Assembly (NCBI GenBank): GCA_963718315.1
Contig: CAVQZC010000012.1
Span: 186,001 to 250,000 of the forward strand
Direction of reading: 5' to 3'
DNA: 64,000 nt
DNA from: CAVQZC01 sp963718315
GTDB taxonomy: Bacteria > Actinomycetota > Thermoleophilia > Gaiellales > JAICJC01
Shown: positions 1 to 8,432 of the stretch, in pieces
Numbering within the stretch: the first letter of the stretch is position 1
Layout of the letters: every line of letters starts with the position of its first letter
Position numbers and translations under genes: made by a program
Notes under the pieces: model-generated
Database searches by the model: none
What the model was told of the DNA's origin: nothing
What the model saw: only the letters and a program-made list of their open reading frames with translations

Positions 1-1
1 G

Positions 2-49
2 GCGTTCCGCGAGCACTGCGCCGCGCGTCTGCCGGCACTCGTTGCCTGA
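2..49 (+). CDS. possible 3' end of an upstream gene (partial)
   Basis: An open frame runs from the window edge to a TGA at 47-49, encoding about 15 residues that end in a leucine/alanine-rich stretch. It is in a plausible position to be the end of a gene lying outside the window, but the stretch is too short to identify and could be chance open frame in GC-rich DNA. Confidence 0.25.
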   Translation, partial: AFREHCAARLPALVA

Positions 50-136
50 GTCCACATAGGCACATCGCTCATGACGCGCGCCACTCAGAGGCGTACTGTC
101 GGTGATGACGCCGTTTTCCAGCTCCAGGAGGGACGC

Positions 137-1039
137 ATGCGACCGTCATTGTTCTGGCTGAGGCCCACCCTCGCGGCCGCCTGGGCAGCGGCTGCTCTGC
201 TTGCGCTGACGCCGGCGTCGGCAGGCGCGAAGCCCACCCGTCTGGCGCTGTACACCGCACCCGGCGCCTACGTCTGGACAGTGCCGGCGGGAGTTACCCG
301 CGTCACCTTCACCGTCTCGGGAGCGCAGGGCGGGAACACTCTCGAGACGCTGCCCGGCGGCATCGTGCAGATCGTGTCCACGGGAGGGGCGGGGGGTCGG
401 GCGAAGGGGACGTTTGCGGCCAAGCCGGGGCGGTCGTTCGAGATCGTGGTCGGGGGGAGCGGCCAGACCGTCAACGTCAACGGCACCGGTGGAGCCGGTG
501 GGTTCAACGGCGGAGGCAGCGGCTCCTACGTCATCTTGAACGGCTCACCCGCCGACGGCTCGGCCGGAGGCGGAGGTGGATCTGATGTGCGAGTGGGCGG
601 AGCCGGGAACCCTTGTGCCCCGTCGGCAACATGCACGATCTATGAGCGTATCGTCGTCGCAGGGGGCGGTGGCGGCGGTGGCGGTGGCGGCGACGCCACG
701 GCGCTGGATGGAGGCAACGGCGGCGGCGCCTCCGGCTTCCCCGCCGCGGACGGAACGCCGCAAGGAGGCCAGTCTCCAATACCCTGCCCGCTCGACCCCG
801 ACCTCCAGATCCCCCAGTTCAACTGCGGCACGTTCGGAGCCGGCGGACCCGGCCAGGGTGGTGGCGGTGGCGGCGGATGGTTCGGCGGATTCGGCAATTA
901 CAACGCGGGCGACATCTTCGGCCTGTACTTCGGCGGGGGCGGCGGCGGCAGCGGATGGGTGAGCGGGCTTGCCCACAGCGGATCGTTCCCCTCCGGTACG
1001 AACCCGGGCGACGGGAAGGTCGTGATCACCACACCCTGA
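137..1039 (+). CDS. secreted glycine-rich protein (Gly_rich domain)
   Basis: A 300-residue exported protein of unknown role. The ATG at 137 is chosen over upstream starts because an AGGAGG-type ribosome site lies 6-7 bases before it and the protein then opens with a clean signal peptide (about residues 1-34). The mature part starts with a short segment containing WTVPAGVTRVTF, typical of the Gly_rich domains of bacterial surface and fibre proteins, followed by long glycine runs with a few cysteines and a C-terminal GDGKVVITT block. A damaged relative with the same C-terminal block lies at 39600-40105. The gene is transcribed toward the minus-strand gene that ends at 1041. An extracellular structural or adhesive role is inference only. 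Confidence 0.75.
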   Translation: MRPSLFWLRPTLAAAWAAAALLALTPASAGAKPTRLALYTAPGAYVWTVPAGVTRVTFTVSGAQGGNTLETLPGGIVQIVSTGGAGGRAKGTFAAKPGRSFEIVVGGSGQTVNVNGTGGAGGFNGGGSGSYVILNGSPADGSAGGGGGSDVRVGGAGNPCAPSATCTIYERIVVAGGGGGGGGGGDATALDGGNGGGASGFPAADGTPQGGQSPIPCPLDPDLQIPQFNCGTFGAGGPGQGGGGGGGWFGGFGNYNAGDIFGLYFGGGGGGSGWVSGLAHSGSFPSGTNPGDGKVVITTP

Positions 1040-1040
1040 A

Positions 1041-1628
1041 CTAGCCCCAGCCGGCCATCAGCGGCACCCGCTCCCGGGTGACGGCGACGTGGCCACGGCC
1101 ATAGTCGATCCGAATGCTGACGATCGGCGACGGAGTGTTTCCACCGAGCCACGTTGACGACCCAGCATCGGGGACGACGTGGAGCGCGGTCGTGATGCCG
1201 GCCGGCTGAAGATATCCGTCGAAGGCTGTTCGCGGAGTGTGATCGTGGCGAAGCGCAAATCCAGGCGAACGGTCACCTGCCCAGTCGAGCTTCACCGGTT
1301 CGCCGGCAATCGTTGCCGAGACCGACACCGCCGGTCGCCGCAGCCAGACGGCCAGGCCGACGCGGTCGCAGGCAACGGAGTTGGCGACCGGGCACGCGAC
1401 GCCCATGTACGGCGGCCGCGAGAACAGACGGCCAGGGGTCGAGAGGGCAGTGGCCGGTGGCTTGGGCGGGGGCGGGGGCGGCGGGTTCACGTGGCCCGGG
1501 TACTTCGTCACCAGCAGCGCCGCGGCGAAAACTGTCAGGAGCACGCTTGCACCGATCATCGCTCGCCGGTGGCGCTGCCGGCGCCGGGCGTCCTTGATGA
1601 CGCCGAGATCGGCCTCGAGGGATGCCAT
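1041..1628 (-). CDS. small membrane-anchored protein under a palindromic operator
   Basis: About 195 residues: a charged N-terminal cytoplasmic part, one membrane segment (roughly residues 23-42), a proline run, then an extracytoplasmic domain with two cysteines that I do not recognise. The ATG at 1628 is preferred over one 36 bases upstream because a good promoter (TTGACA, 17 bases, TAAGAT) ends 7 bases before it, so the upstream codon would lie inside the promoter; the message would be leaderless. A perfect inverted repeat covers the -10 box and reaches to the start codon, so the gene is probably repressed by a DNA-binding protein not encoded next to it. Function unknown. Confidence 0.7.
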   Translation of the reverse strand: MASLEADLGVIKDARRRQRHRRAMIGASVLLTVFAAALLVTKYPGHVNPPPPPPPKPPATALSTPGRLFSRPPYMGVACPVANSVACDRVGLAVWLRRPAVSVSATIAGEPVKLDWAGDRSPGFALRHDHTPRTAFDGYLQPAGITTALHVVPDAGSSTWLGGNTPSPIVSIRIDYGRGHVAVTRERVPLMAGWG

Positions 1629-1629
1629 T

Positions 1630-1650
1630 GGTGCTATCTTAGATAGCACC
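1630..1650. promoter_or_regulatory. palindromic operator over the -10 box
   Basis: Two 10-base arms (GGTGCTATCT at 1630-1639 and AGATAGCACC at 1641-1650) form a perfect inverted repeat around one central base. It contains the whole -10 hexamer of the minus-strand promoter and abuts the start codon, the geometry of a repressor site. The regulator is unknown. Confidence 0.7.
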
Positions 1651-1664
1651 ATACTGTCTGTCAA
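1636..1664 (-). promoter_or_regulatory. sigma-70 type promoter of the gene at 1041-1628
   Basis: On the minus strand TTGACA (1664-1659) is followed after exactly 17 bases by TAAGAT (1641-1636). The expected transcription start falls at or one base before the ATG at 1628, implying a leaderless transcript. Confidence 0.65.
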
Positions 1665-1714
1665 GATCGACCGCAGGCCGCTGAAGCCTGCCGGGCACCA
1701 CAGCTAAGGCGGGT

Positions 1715-2392
1715 TCAGAGCAAGCGCACGCGCCGCTCGACCGGTAGGCGCAGCCCGGCCGCGGGATGGGAGGCCCAGAGCAGGATGTCGATCAGGCGGA
1801 TCGCCGTGAGGTCGGGCTCCTCGTCTGCCAGCTCTGACCGGAGCTCGGCCAATGCGTCCCGATTCGCCCGTGCCTGCGCCGCGAGGTGCGTCGTCAGCTC
1901 GGCGGCTGCTGCGGCACGGACGCCGTCGTCGTTCCCACCGGGCACGGGCACCCCGAGCTGTTCGAGCACCAGCGCGTCGAGCAGCGGGATCAGCCGGGGC
2001 CGTTTCAGATGGAGAAGCTTGGACGCGACCGAGATCCCGCGGTACGGACCGCACAGCACCGCGAACGCGGCCTCGAGCCGGGCGCTGACGTCCTGCGCAG
2101 CCCACTCCTCTTCGCCGGTCGCTGCAGCGTCCCATTCCGGGCTCAGCGCCTTCAGCCAGAGACATCGCCGGTCGGCGATGACACCCGCCCAGTGGCGCTC
2201 CGGCGTCCGGGCGCGGGCGAACCGGTTGAGTGCCGAGATGTCTTCCGAGGTGATCCGGTTGGGCAGCGTGACCTTCGCCCAGCCGTCGTACCCACCGCTG
2301 TTCCCTGAGACGAACCAGCGCACGAGCGGCGCAGGTTCGGGGAACACGAGCGCGCCCCCGCAGGGCGTCTGGATGGTTATCTCCATCGTCAT
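1715..2392 (-). CDS. DUF6308-like hypothetical protein
   Basis: A 225-residue soluble protein with no signal peptide or membrane segment. The central part, with KLLHLKRPRLIPLLDALV, resembles the DUF6308 family of actinobacterial proteins, whose function is not known. It begins 10 bases downstream of tRNA-Phe on the same strand, so it may be read through from that gene. An ATG two codons inside is an alternative start. The C-terminal half is alanine-rich helix followed by an Arg-rich tail. Confidence 0.6.
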   Translation of the reverse strand: MTMEITIQTPCGGALVFPEPAPLVRWFVSGNSGGYDGWAKVTLPNRITSEDISALNRFARARTPERHWAGVIADRRCLWLKALSPEWDAAATGEEEWAAQDVSARLEAAFAVLCGPYRGISVASKLLHLKRPRLIPLLDALVLEQLGVPVPGGNDDGVRAAAAAELTTHLAAQARANRDALAELRSELADEEPDLTAIRLIDILLWASHPAAGLRLPVERRVRLL

Positions 2393-2402
2393 GTCCGCAA
2401 GA

Positions 2403-2475
2403 TGGCGAGGGGCAGGGTCGAACTGCCGACACCGCGATTTTCAGTCGCGTGCTCTACCAACTGAGCTACCTCGCC
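2403..2475 (-). tRNA. tRNA-Phe (GAA)
   Basis: The minus strand folds as a complete cloverleaf: 7-bp acceptor stem GGCGAGG/CCTCGCC, D arm with AGCTCAGTTGGTAGAGC, anticodon loop CTGAAAA giving anticodon GAA, and T arm with GTTCGAC. The discriminator base is A and no CCA is encoded. Confidence 0.95.
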
Positions 2476-2498
2476 GCGGCGCCTAGTGTACCGCGGAG

Positions 2499-2558
2499 GC
2501 ACGCAAAGGAGCGGCCTCCGGGACGGTGTTACCGCTCCGCGAAGACCGCTCGCGTGCC
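2499..2558. other. nested inverted repeats between the heme operon and tRNA-Phe
   Basis: Outer arms GGCACGC (2499-2505) and GCGTGCC (2552-2558) enclose inner arms GGAGCGG (2508-2514) and CCGCTCC (2532-2538). The element sits just after the stop of the last heme-operon gene. It has no T-run, so it could be a non-canonical terminator, an mRNA 3' stabiliser or a processing structure. Confidence 0.4.
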
Positions 2559-2587
2559 ACGCATCACAGCACTCCCAGCGGCCGCCG

Positions 2588-3412
2588 TCAAGCCCCCGGC
2601 GCGAACTCGACGGTGATCGGGTCGCCCGGCACAACGTCGAGCAGCTCGGCGGCGTTGCCGCGGTTGACCGCGATCGACAACGACCCGTCCGAATCCTCGT
2701 AGAGCACGAGCTCGCCACGGTCGACGTCGGCGAACGTCGCCGCGCACTGGACGTAGTACCGGTCGTCGCGGGTGATCACCTCGGCCCGGCCGCCGGGCGA
2801 GAAGGTGGCGCCAAGGTCGGCCGGCGCCGCCGACAGCTGGACATTGCCGAATCGGTCAACGTGTTGCACCGACACCCGCAGTGCGGTGCCGTCCAGGTCG
2901 AAGCCGGGCGTGCTGGCCCGCGTCAGCGAGCCGGGGTCAACCGCATCCCCTAGCTCCGCCAGCACCAGGCCGGCGGCGAGGCTGCCGGCGGCGGGGGCGA
3001 AGATGTCGCGGCCGTGGAACGTGTGCGACACCGGCTCCAGCATGTGGGCGGGGTTCGTGATGTGAACGGCCTCGGTGATGCCCCCGGACGCCTCTGCGGC
3101 CGGCACCAGCAGACCGTTGTCCGGTCCGACGAAGAGCCGGCCGTCCCCGGAGCGAAGCGCCAGTGCGCGGCGCTCCGAGCCGACGCCAGGATCGACAACG
3201 GCCATGTGCACGCCCACCGGCAGGAAGGGCATCGCCCCGGCCAGCACCCGGGCGCCGAGTGCCACAGAGGCCGGGTCGATGCCGTGGGTCAGGTGGATCA
3301 CCCGCGCGTCGGGGCACCGGCGGAGGATCACGCCCTCGCAGATGCCGACGTACTGGTCGGAGAGCCCGAAATCGGAGAGGAAGCTGACGACGGGAGTGGC
3401 CACCGCGGTCAC
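2588..3412 (-). CDS. SAM hydroxide adenosyltransferase (DUF62 family)
   Basis: About 274 residues of the fluorinase/chlorinase-related family, whose ordinary members split S-adenosylmethionine with water to adenosine and methionine. The family pattern is complete: FLSDFG near the N-terminus, DPGVGS, GPDNGLL, HGRDIFAP and DRFGNVQ. Translation starts at a GTG whose last two bases form the TGA of the preceding cobA-hemD gene, so the two are translationally coupled. It is the last gene of the long cofactor operon; the upstream SUMT-type methylase also uses SAM, but a functional link is inference. Confidence 0.9.
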   Translation of the reverse strand: MTAVATPVVSFLSDFGLSDQYVGICEGVILRRCPDARVIHLTHGIDPASVALGARVLAGAMPFLPVGVHMAVVDPGVGSERRALALRSGDGRLFVGPDNGLLVPAAEASGGITEAVHITNPAHMLEPVSHTFHGRDIFAPAAGSLAAGLVLAELGDAVDPGSLTRASTPGFDLDGTALRVSVQHVDRFGNVQLSAAPADLGATFSPGGRAEVITRDDRYYVQCAATFADVDRGELVLYEDSDGSLSIAVNRGNAAELLDVVPGDPITVEFAPGA

Positions 3413-4845
3413 TGTATCCGGGCGACGGCGAGCACGGCGTCCACCAACCCGTCGACGTCGTGCGGCTCTGCCTCGGCAACAGGCTCGACCCCGGCGGCGC
3501 GCAGCGACGCGCTGGTGACGGGGCCGATCGAGACGGCCCGCAGCCGGGTCAGCCGGTCGGCGTCGAGCGCCCCGAGCACGGTGTCCACCGTTGACGACGA
3601 CGCAAACGTGACCAGATCGACGGCGTCGATCGCGTCGGGGTCGACCGGCTCCGGGACCGTGCGATAGAGGTGGAGCACCTCGACGATCGCACCGCGCTGG
3701 CGCAGCCCGTCGGGGAGCACGTCGCGCGCCCCCTCGGCGGTGGCGATCAGGACCCGCCGCCCGGCGACGGTGCCGAGCTCCTCCAGCAGCTCTTCCGAGA
3801 TTGCCCGCGGCGGCACCACATCGGCGGCGATGCCGCGACGCTGCAGCGCCGCAACCGTGGCGCTCCCGATCGCCGCGACCCGCACACCCGCCAGCTCGCG
3901 GACATCGGTCTCCAGCAGCAGTTCCACGCCGTTGACGCTGGTCAGCACGAGGTCGTCGTACTGGCCAAGCGGCGGGCGCGTGAAGGGCAGTGGCTCGATG
4001 CGGATGGCAGGCGCTTCGAGCACGCTCGCGCCGAGCCCGGCGAGCCGGGCGGCAAGGCTGCTGGCCTGCGCCCGGGCGCGCGTGACCGCGATCGTGCGAC
4101 CGAACAGCGGCCGCTGTTCGAACCAGGCAAGCCGGTCGTGCAGCGTGGCGACCTCGCCGACCAGCGTCACGGCGGGTGACGGCAGGTCTGCGGCTGCGGC
4201 GGCGATCCCCTCCAGCGTGCCGGTCACCGTCCGCTGCTCGGGGCGCGTCCCGTTGGAGATGACGGCGGCCGGCGTGCCCGGCGCCATCCCGGCCTCGATC
4301 AGCCGCTCGGCGTTGCGGGCAAGCGATGACACCCCCATCAGCAGCACCAGCGTGCCCGGGGTCCGCGCCAGGGCGCTCCAGTCGACATCGCTCTCCGGCT
4401 TGGTCGGATCCTCGTGCCCCGTGACCACCGTGACCTGGGCCGCCATGCCCCGCTGGGTGACCGGAATGCCGGCATAGGCGGGCACGGCGTAGGCGGACGA
4501 GATGCCCGGGACGACCTCGAACCCGACTCCTGCGGCGGCGAGGGCGAGCGCCTCCTCGCCGCCGCGCCCGAAGATGAACGGGTCGCCGCCCTTGAGGCGG
4601 ACGACCGTCTGATGGCGGCGGCCGAGCTCCACCAGCAGTGCGTTGATCTGATCCTGTGACATCGCGTGCTGTCCGGCCTGCTTGCCGGCGTAGTGGCGCT
4701 CGGCGTCGGCGTTGGCCATCGCCACGATCCGCGGATCGGCCAGCCGGTCGTACACGAGCGCGTCGCACAGCTTCAGCAGCTCGCGCCCCCGCAGCGTGAG
4801 CAGCCCGGGGTCGCCGGGGCCGGCGCCGACCAGGTAGACAGTCAT
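3409..4845 (-). CDS. cobA-hemD: uroporphyrinogen-III C-methyltransferase / uroporphyrinogen-III synthase fusion
   Basis: A two-domain protein of 478 residues. The N-terminal half (about 1-240) is a SAM-dependent uroporphyrinogen-III methylase: VGAGPGDPGLLTLRG, the RLKGGDPFIFGRGGEE loop, and VPGISSA. The C-terminal half (about 245-475) is HemD, which closes hydroxymethylbilane to uroporphyrinogen III. The fusion feeds both heme and siroheme/cobalamin branches. The ATG at 4845 overlaps the hemC stop by one base (TGATG); a start four codons upstream would overlap hemC further. The 3' end overlaps the next gene at GTGA. Confidence 0.95.
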   Translation of the reverse strand: MTVYLVGAGPGDPGLLTLRGRELLKLCDALVYDRLADPRIVAMANADAERHYAGKQAGQHAMSQDQINALLVELGRRHQTVVRLKGGDPFIFGRGGEEALALAAAGVGFEVVPGISSAYAVPAYAGIPVTQRGMAAQVTVVTGHEDPTKPESDVDWSALARTPGTLVLLMGVSSLARNAERLIEAGMAPGTPAAVISNGTRPEQRTVTGTLEGIAAAAADLPSPAVTLVGEVATLHDRLAWFEQRPLFGRTIAVTRARAQASSLAARLAGLGASVLEAPAIRIEPLPFTRPPLGQYDDLVLTSVNGVELLLETDVRELAGVRVAAIGSATVAALQRRGIAADVVPPRAISEELLEELGTVAGRRVLIATAEGARDVLPDGLRQRGAIVEVLHLYRTVPEPVDPDAIDAVDLVTFASSSTVDTVLGALDADRLTRLRAVSIGPVTSASLRAAGVEPVAEAEPHDVDGLVDAVLAVARIQ

Positions 4846-5600
4846 CAGGCCGACCACCAGCGCAGCTTCAGCTCTCCGCCCTCGTGCCAGGCAAACGCAG
4901 CGACCGGCACGGTGCAGCCGCCCCCCAGCTCCTCGACCTTCGCTCGCTCCGCCTCCAGCTCGGCGCGGGAGACGGCGTGGTCGAGCGCCGACACCAGGTG
5001 CTCCTCGCCGGCCCGCACCTGCACGGCCAGCGCGCCCTGGCCGGCCTCGGGCACCAGCACTGCCGGATCGAAGTGGAACCCGATCCGGTCATCCGCTCCA
5101 AGCCGGACCAGCCCCGCGGCGGCCAGCACGATGGCGTCGGCGGCGCCGTCGTCGAGCCGCTGCAGGCGGGTGTCGACGTTGCCGCGGAGCGGCACGATCT
5201 GCAGGTCGGGCCGCAGCTCGCGCAGTCGGGCTGACCTCCGCGCAGACGACGTCCCGATGCGCGCGCCGTCCGGCACCTCATCCAGCGACGTCCAGGCGCC
5301 GCAGCAGGCGTCGCGCGGGTCGGCCCGCTCGGGCACCGCCCCGATCACGAGGCCGTCTGGCATGTCGCCGGTCAGGTCCTTGGCGCTGTGCACCACGGCA
5401 TCGACCTCACCGTCCGCCAGCGCCCGCTCGAGCTCGCGCGTGAAGACACCGCGGCCGTCTCCGATCTGGTCGAACCGCCGCTCCTTGTCGCGGTCTCCTG
5501 CGGTCGACATCGGCACCAGCTCGGCGTCCGGCAGCCGGTCCGCCACCAGCTGTGCCTGCGCCATCGCCAGCCGGCTGCGGCGCGTACCGATCAGGATCAT
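4845..5600 (-). CDS. hemC: hydroxymethylbilane synthase (porphobilinogen deaminase)
   Basis: Assembles four porphobilinogens into hydroxymethylbilane. The protein has the conserved N-terminal IGTRRSRLA, HSAKDL around Lys74-Asp75 (family: HS.KD), GNVDTRLQ, and the cofactor cysteine Cys229 in GGGCTVPV, which carries the dipyrromethane primer. At 251 residues it is about 50-60 shorter than usual: the polypeptide stops soon after the cofactor loop, so domain 3 is cut down. The ATG overlaps the hemA stop at ATGA. No frameshift is visible at the 3' end, which overlaps cobA-hemD cleanly. Confidence 0.95.
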   Translation of the reverse strand: MILIGTRRSRLAMAQAQLVADRLPDAELVPMSTAGDRDKERRFDQIGDGRGVFTRELERALADGEVDAVVHSAKDLTGDMPDGLVIGAVPERADPRDACCGAWTSLDEVPDGARIGTSSARRSARLRELRPDLQIVPLRGNVDTRLQRLDDGAADAIVLAAAGLVRLGADDRIGFHFDPAVLVPEAGQGALAVQVRAGEEHLVSALDHAVSRAELEAERAKVEELGGGCTVPVAAFAWHEGGELKLRWWSA

Positions 5601-6862
5601 CGGTTGGCGGACAGGCCGAACAGCTCGCTGACCGCGTCGGCGTGCCCGCCCGAGTCGCCGTCGGCCGCCATCTGCTTGAGCCGCACGGTGGGGCCGTGCA
5701 GCAGCTTGTTCAGCATGCTGCGCGTCAGCTGGTCGAGGCGCTCGCGGTCGTGCTGCGTCATCCCCTCCCAGCGGCCTTCGTTGCGCTCCAGCTCGGCGAT
5801 TCGGATCTGCTCGGCGAGCGCCCGCAGCAACGTGATGGCCGGAACCACCTCGAGCGCCGCCAGCCAGCCCCGGAACTCCGCAACCTGCTCGGCCACGATC
5901 GACCGGGCGCGGTCGGCCTCGCCCTGCCGCACCTCGATGTTCTGGCGCACGGTCTGCTCGAGGTCGTCGACGTTGACCAGGGTCTGCCCGGTCAGCTCGC
6001 CGACCGCCGGGTCGACGTCGCGCGGCATCGCCAGGTCGACGAACACGCGTGAGCGCCCGCCGGCCACCAGCGCCGGCGTGATCAGCGGCCGCTCCGAGAG
6101 CGTCGAGCAGATGACGACGCCGGCATCGGCGATCGCCTCCTGGAGCCGCTCCAGCGGGACGGCGACCCCATCGAACCGGGCGGCCAGCTCTGCCGCTCGC
6201 TCGGGGCTGCGGTTGGCGACGACGATCCGATCGGCGCCTCTGGAGACCAGGTTGGTCGTCACCAGCTCCGCGACCTTCCCCGCTCCGACGACCAGCACCG
6301 GCACGCCGCTGAGGACGCCCAGCTTCTCGCGCACGAGCTCGGCCGCGACCGAGGCGACCGACGCGTTGGACGAGCCGAAGCCGGTCTCGTGGCGAACCCG
6401 TTTCCCCGCCACGATCGCCTCGTGGAACAGGCGGTTGCTGACCGCTCCCGTCGAGCCACCCTCCAGCGCTCTCAGGTACGCCCCGCGCAGCTGAGACAGG
6501 ATCTGGGCTTCTCCGGGCACCATCGAGTCGAGGCCCGCGGCGACCGAGAACAGGTGCTCGGCGGCGTCGGCGCCCGCCTTCACGTAGAGCAGGGGCTCCA
6601 GGGACTCGGCGCGACCGCCGGCGTATCCGGCCAGGTGCCGGACGGCCGCCTCGCGCAGCTCGCCGACGTCCTCGCCGACCATGTACAGCTCGCAGCGGTT
6701 GCAGGTGGAGAGGCCGACGGCCTCCGCCACGGCCGGCTCCTCCATCACCGCAGAGACCAGCATGTCGCCGTGCGCGCGCGCGGCCAGCTCCTCACGGACG
6801 CCGATCGGGGCGTGGCGGTGGTTGGTGCCCACCAGCAGGAGCTGGACGCTGCCGTCAGGCAT
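5597..6862 (-). CDS. hemA: glutamyl-tRNA reductase
   Basis: First committed enzyme of the C5 tetrapyrrole route: reduces glutamyl-tRNA to glutamate-1-semialdehyde with NADPH. The 421-residue protein is of normal length. The catalytic cysteine is Cys54 in LSTCNRCELY; the NADPH domain shows VLVVGAGKVAELV near residue 190; a C-terminal helical dimerisation region follows. Its start overlaps the end of ccmD by 8 bases and its end overlaps hemC by 4, in the middle of the cofactor operon. Confidence 0.97.
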   Translation of the reverse strand: MPDGSVQLLLVGTNHRHAPIGVREELAARAHGDMLVSAVMEEPAVAEAVGLSTCNRCELYMVGEDVGELREAAVRHLAGYAGGRAESLEPLLYVKAGADAAEHLFSVAAGLDSMVPGEAQILSQLRGAYLRALEGGSTGAVSNRLFHEAIVAGKRVRHETGFGSSNASVASVAAELVREKLGVLSGVPVLVVGAGKVAELVTTNLVSRGADRIVVANRSPERAAELAARFDGVAVPLERLQEAIADAGVVICSTLSERPLITPALVAGGRSRVFVDLAMPRDVDPAVGELTGQTLVNVDDLEQTVRQNIEVRQGEADRARSIVAEQVAEFRGWLAALEVVPAITLLRALAEQIRIAELERNEGRWEGMTQHDRERLDQLTRSMLNKLLHGPTVRLKQMAADGDSGGHADAVSELFGLSANR

Positions 6863-7046
6863 CCTTCGCCCCGGCCTCGAGCAGTCCGGCGATCTCGTCG
6901 AGCTGGCGCTCCAGGCGGCCGAGCTTGGCGTTCAGGATCACCACGTAGGCGATCGTCAGCACCCATACGATGCCGTACACGGCGGCAACGTACTTGACGT
7001 AGTCCTCGCGGATCGTGGCGTGCTGAACGACCGTGAGCAGCGTCAC
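6855..7046 (-). CDS. ccmD: CcmD-like heme exporter subunit
   Basis: A 63-residue protein with one membrane helix (about residues 16-38) followed by an amphipathic helix rich in Leu, Arg and Glu. This is the size and topology of CcmD, which associates with CcmC and CcmB in heme export. Sequence alone would be weak; the position directly after ccmC (GTGA overlap) and in a ccmA-B-C-D order is the main evidence. Confidence 0.8.
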   Translation of the reverse strand: MTLLTVVQHATIREDYVKYVAAVYGIVWVLTIAYVVILNAKLGRLERQLDEIAGLLEAGAKDA

Positions 7047-7750
7047 GCGCGCCCCTGCGCCAGCCGGCGGATGTGGGCGACCCGCTCGTCGAGCCGCTTT
7101 CCGCGAAGCTCGACCAGGTACATGGTCACGGCCAGCATCAGCATCGCGGCCAGCGAGACCAGGAACGTTGCCAGCATGCTGTTGTCCATGTTCGCGCCGT
7201 GCCGTGTGAAGGTGATTGGGTGGATGATGTCCTGTCCGAGGTGGACGGCGGCGACCGAGACCGGGATCAGGCCCACGCCGAGCAGGGCATAGACCGCAGA
7301 GTAGGTTGCCCGCCGCTCACCCGCGGGCACCGAGAAGCGCAACATGAAGTATGCGCAGTAGAACAGAAAGATGATCAGGAAAGTATTCAGCTCGGTGCTG
7401 CTCCAGTCCCACCAGATCCCCCACGACACCTTCGCCCACAGCGATCCCGTGATCAGCACGAGGGTGCCGAAGATGACGCCCAGGTGCATGGGGACGTAGC
7501 TTTTCAGGTCGAGCGACATGTCGCGCTTCCACAGGTAGCGCGCGGCATTCACCGCACCCCAGCAGAACAGCGCGTAGGTCGTCAGCGCGATCGGAACGTG
7601 GAAGTAGAAGATGCGCTGCGAGAAGCCTTCGCTGGCGTCCGAGGGGACGTAGAAGAAGATCATCCAGAGAGCCGTCGCCATCAGCACTGCGGCGGCTGTG
7701 CCAGCCACCGTGGCGCCGTCCAGGCGTGCCCTCGTGGAGCCGTCTCTCAC
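7043..7750 (-). CDS. ccmC: heme exporter / cytochrome c assembly protein CcmC
   Basis: A 235-residue polytopic membrane protein with about six helices. It carries the tryptophan-rich heme-handling motif WGIWWDW at residues 110-116 and flanking histidines, including His51 in FYFHVP. CcmC presents heme for cytochrome c maturation at the outer membrane face. The start is a GTG 4 bases after ccmB. The ccmE/F/H partners are not in this window. Confidence 0.92.
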   Translation of the reverse strand: MRDGSTRARLDGATVAGTAAAVLMATALWMIFFYVPSDASEGFSQRIFYFHVPIALTTYALFCWGAVNAARYLWKRDMSLDLKSYVPMHLGVIFGTLVLITGSLWAKVSWGIWWDWSSTELNTFLIIFLFYCAYFMLRFSVPAGERRATYSAVYALLGVGLIPVSVAAVHLGQDIIHPITFTRHGANMDNSMLATFLVSLAAMLMLAVTMYLVELRGKRLDERVAHIRRLAQGRA

Positions 7751-7754
7751 CCGA

Positions 7755-8432
7755 TCATTCCTCCACTACGTACTCGAACAGCGCCCAGCCCAAAAGCGCG
7801 AAGATCGTATCATAGGCAGCCAGAAATCCGAGCCGCTTCAGCGTCTCAAACCCGCTTGGTTGCTGGGAAATCGTGGCCACGCTGAGGTCGGAGGCGACCA
7901 GCACAAGCGGCACCGCAAAGGGCAGGAAGAGCACCGGCAGGAGCACCTCCCTGGCCCGGCCTGCCGAGGCCAGCCCGGCCAGCAGCGCTCCCAGCACGGC
8001 GATGCCCGCGTCGGCCAGCAGCAGGGCCGCGATCAGCACCGGGATCGACGGCGAGGGCCCCTGCTGGAGAAAGAACAGCCAGAACAGCGGCACCGCCACC
8101 ACCTGGCTGACGGCCAGGAACACCCACAGCGAGCACGCCTTGGCCGCCCACATGATCCAGCGCTCGACCGGAGCGCCGAGCAGTCCGTCCCAGATCCCGT
8201 GCTCGCGCTCCTGGGCGAAAGCCCGGGTCAGCGCCAGCAGCGCCGTCAGCACCACCACCGCCCACAGCATGCCGGTGGCAGCCCGGGAACCGCCCGCCAG
8301 CCGGCTGCTGCCCAGCGCGAAGCGAACCAGCGTGAACACCGCCAGCAGGAACACCAGCATGGCCGGCACCACCTCGGCGGTGCGCAGCTCCAGCACCAGG
8401 TCCTTGCGCACCAGCGCCCGGAACGCCCTCAT
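7755..8432 (-). CDS. ccmB: heme exporter protein CcmB
   Basis: A 225-residue, very hydrophobic protein with about six helices and the FAQEREHGIWDGLL segment typical of CcmB and related ABC-2 type subunits. It is the membrane partner of the CcmA ATPase. The ATG at 8432 overlaps the ccmA stop at ATGA, so the two are made in step. It lies between ccmA and ccmC in the canonical order. Confidence 0.92.
   Translation of the reverse strand: MRAFRALVRKDLVLELRTAEVVPAMLVFLLAVFTLVRFALGSSRLAGGSRAATGMLWAVVVLTALLALTRAFAQEREHGIWDGLLGAPVERWIMWAAKACSLWVFLAVSQVVAVPLFWLFFLQQGPSPSIPVLIAALLLADAGIAVLGALLAGLASAGRAREVLLPVLFLPFAVPLVLVASDLSVATISQQPSGFETLKRLGFLAAYDTIFALLGWALFEYVVEE

Noticed and set aside
640..1000. 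Minus-strand proline/arginine-rich frames opposite the glycine-rich gene
   Set aside because: They are complementary shadows of the glycine codons and have no start signals or relatives.
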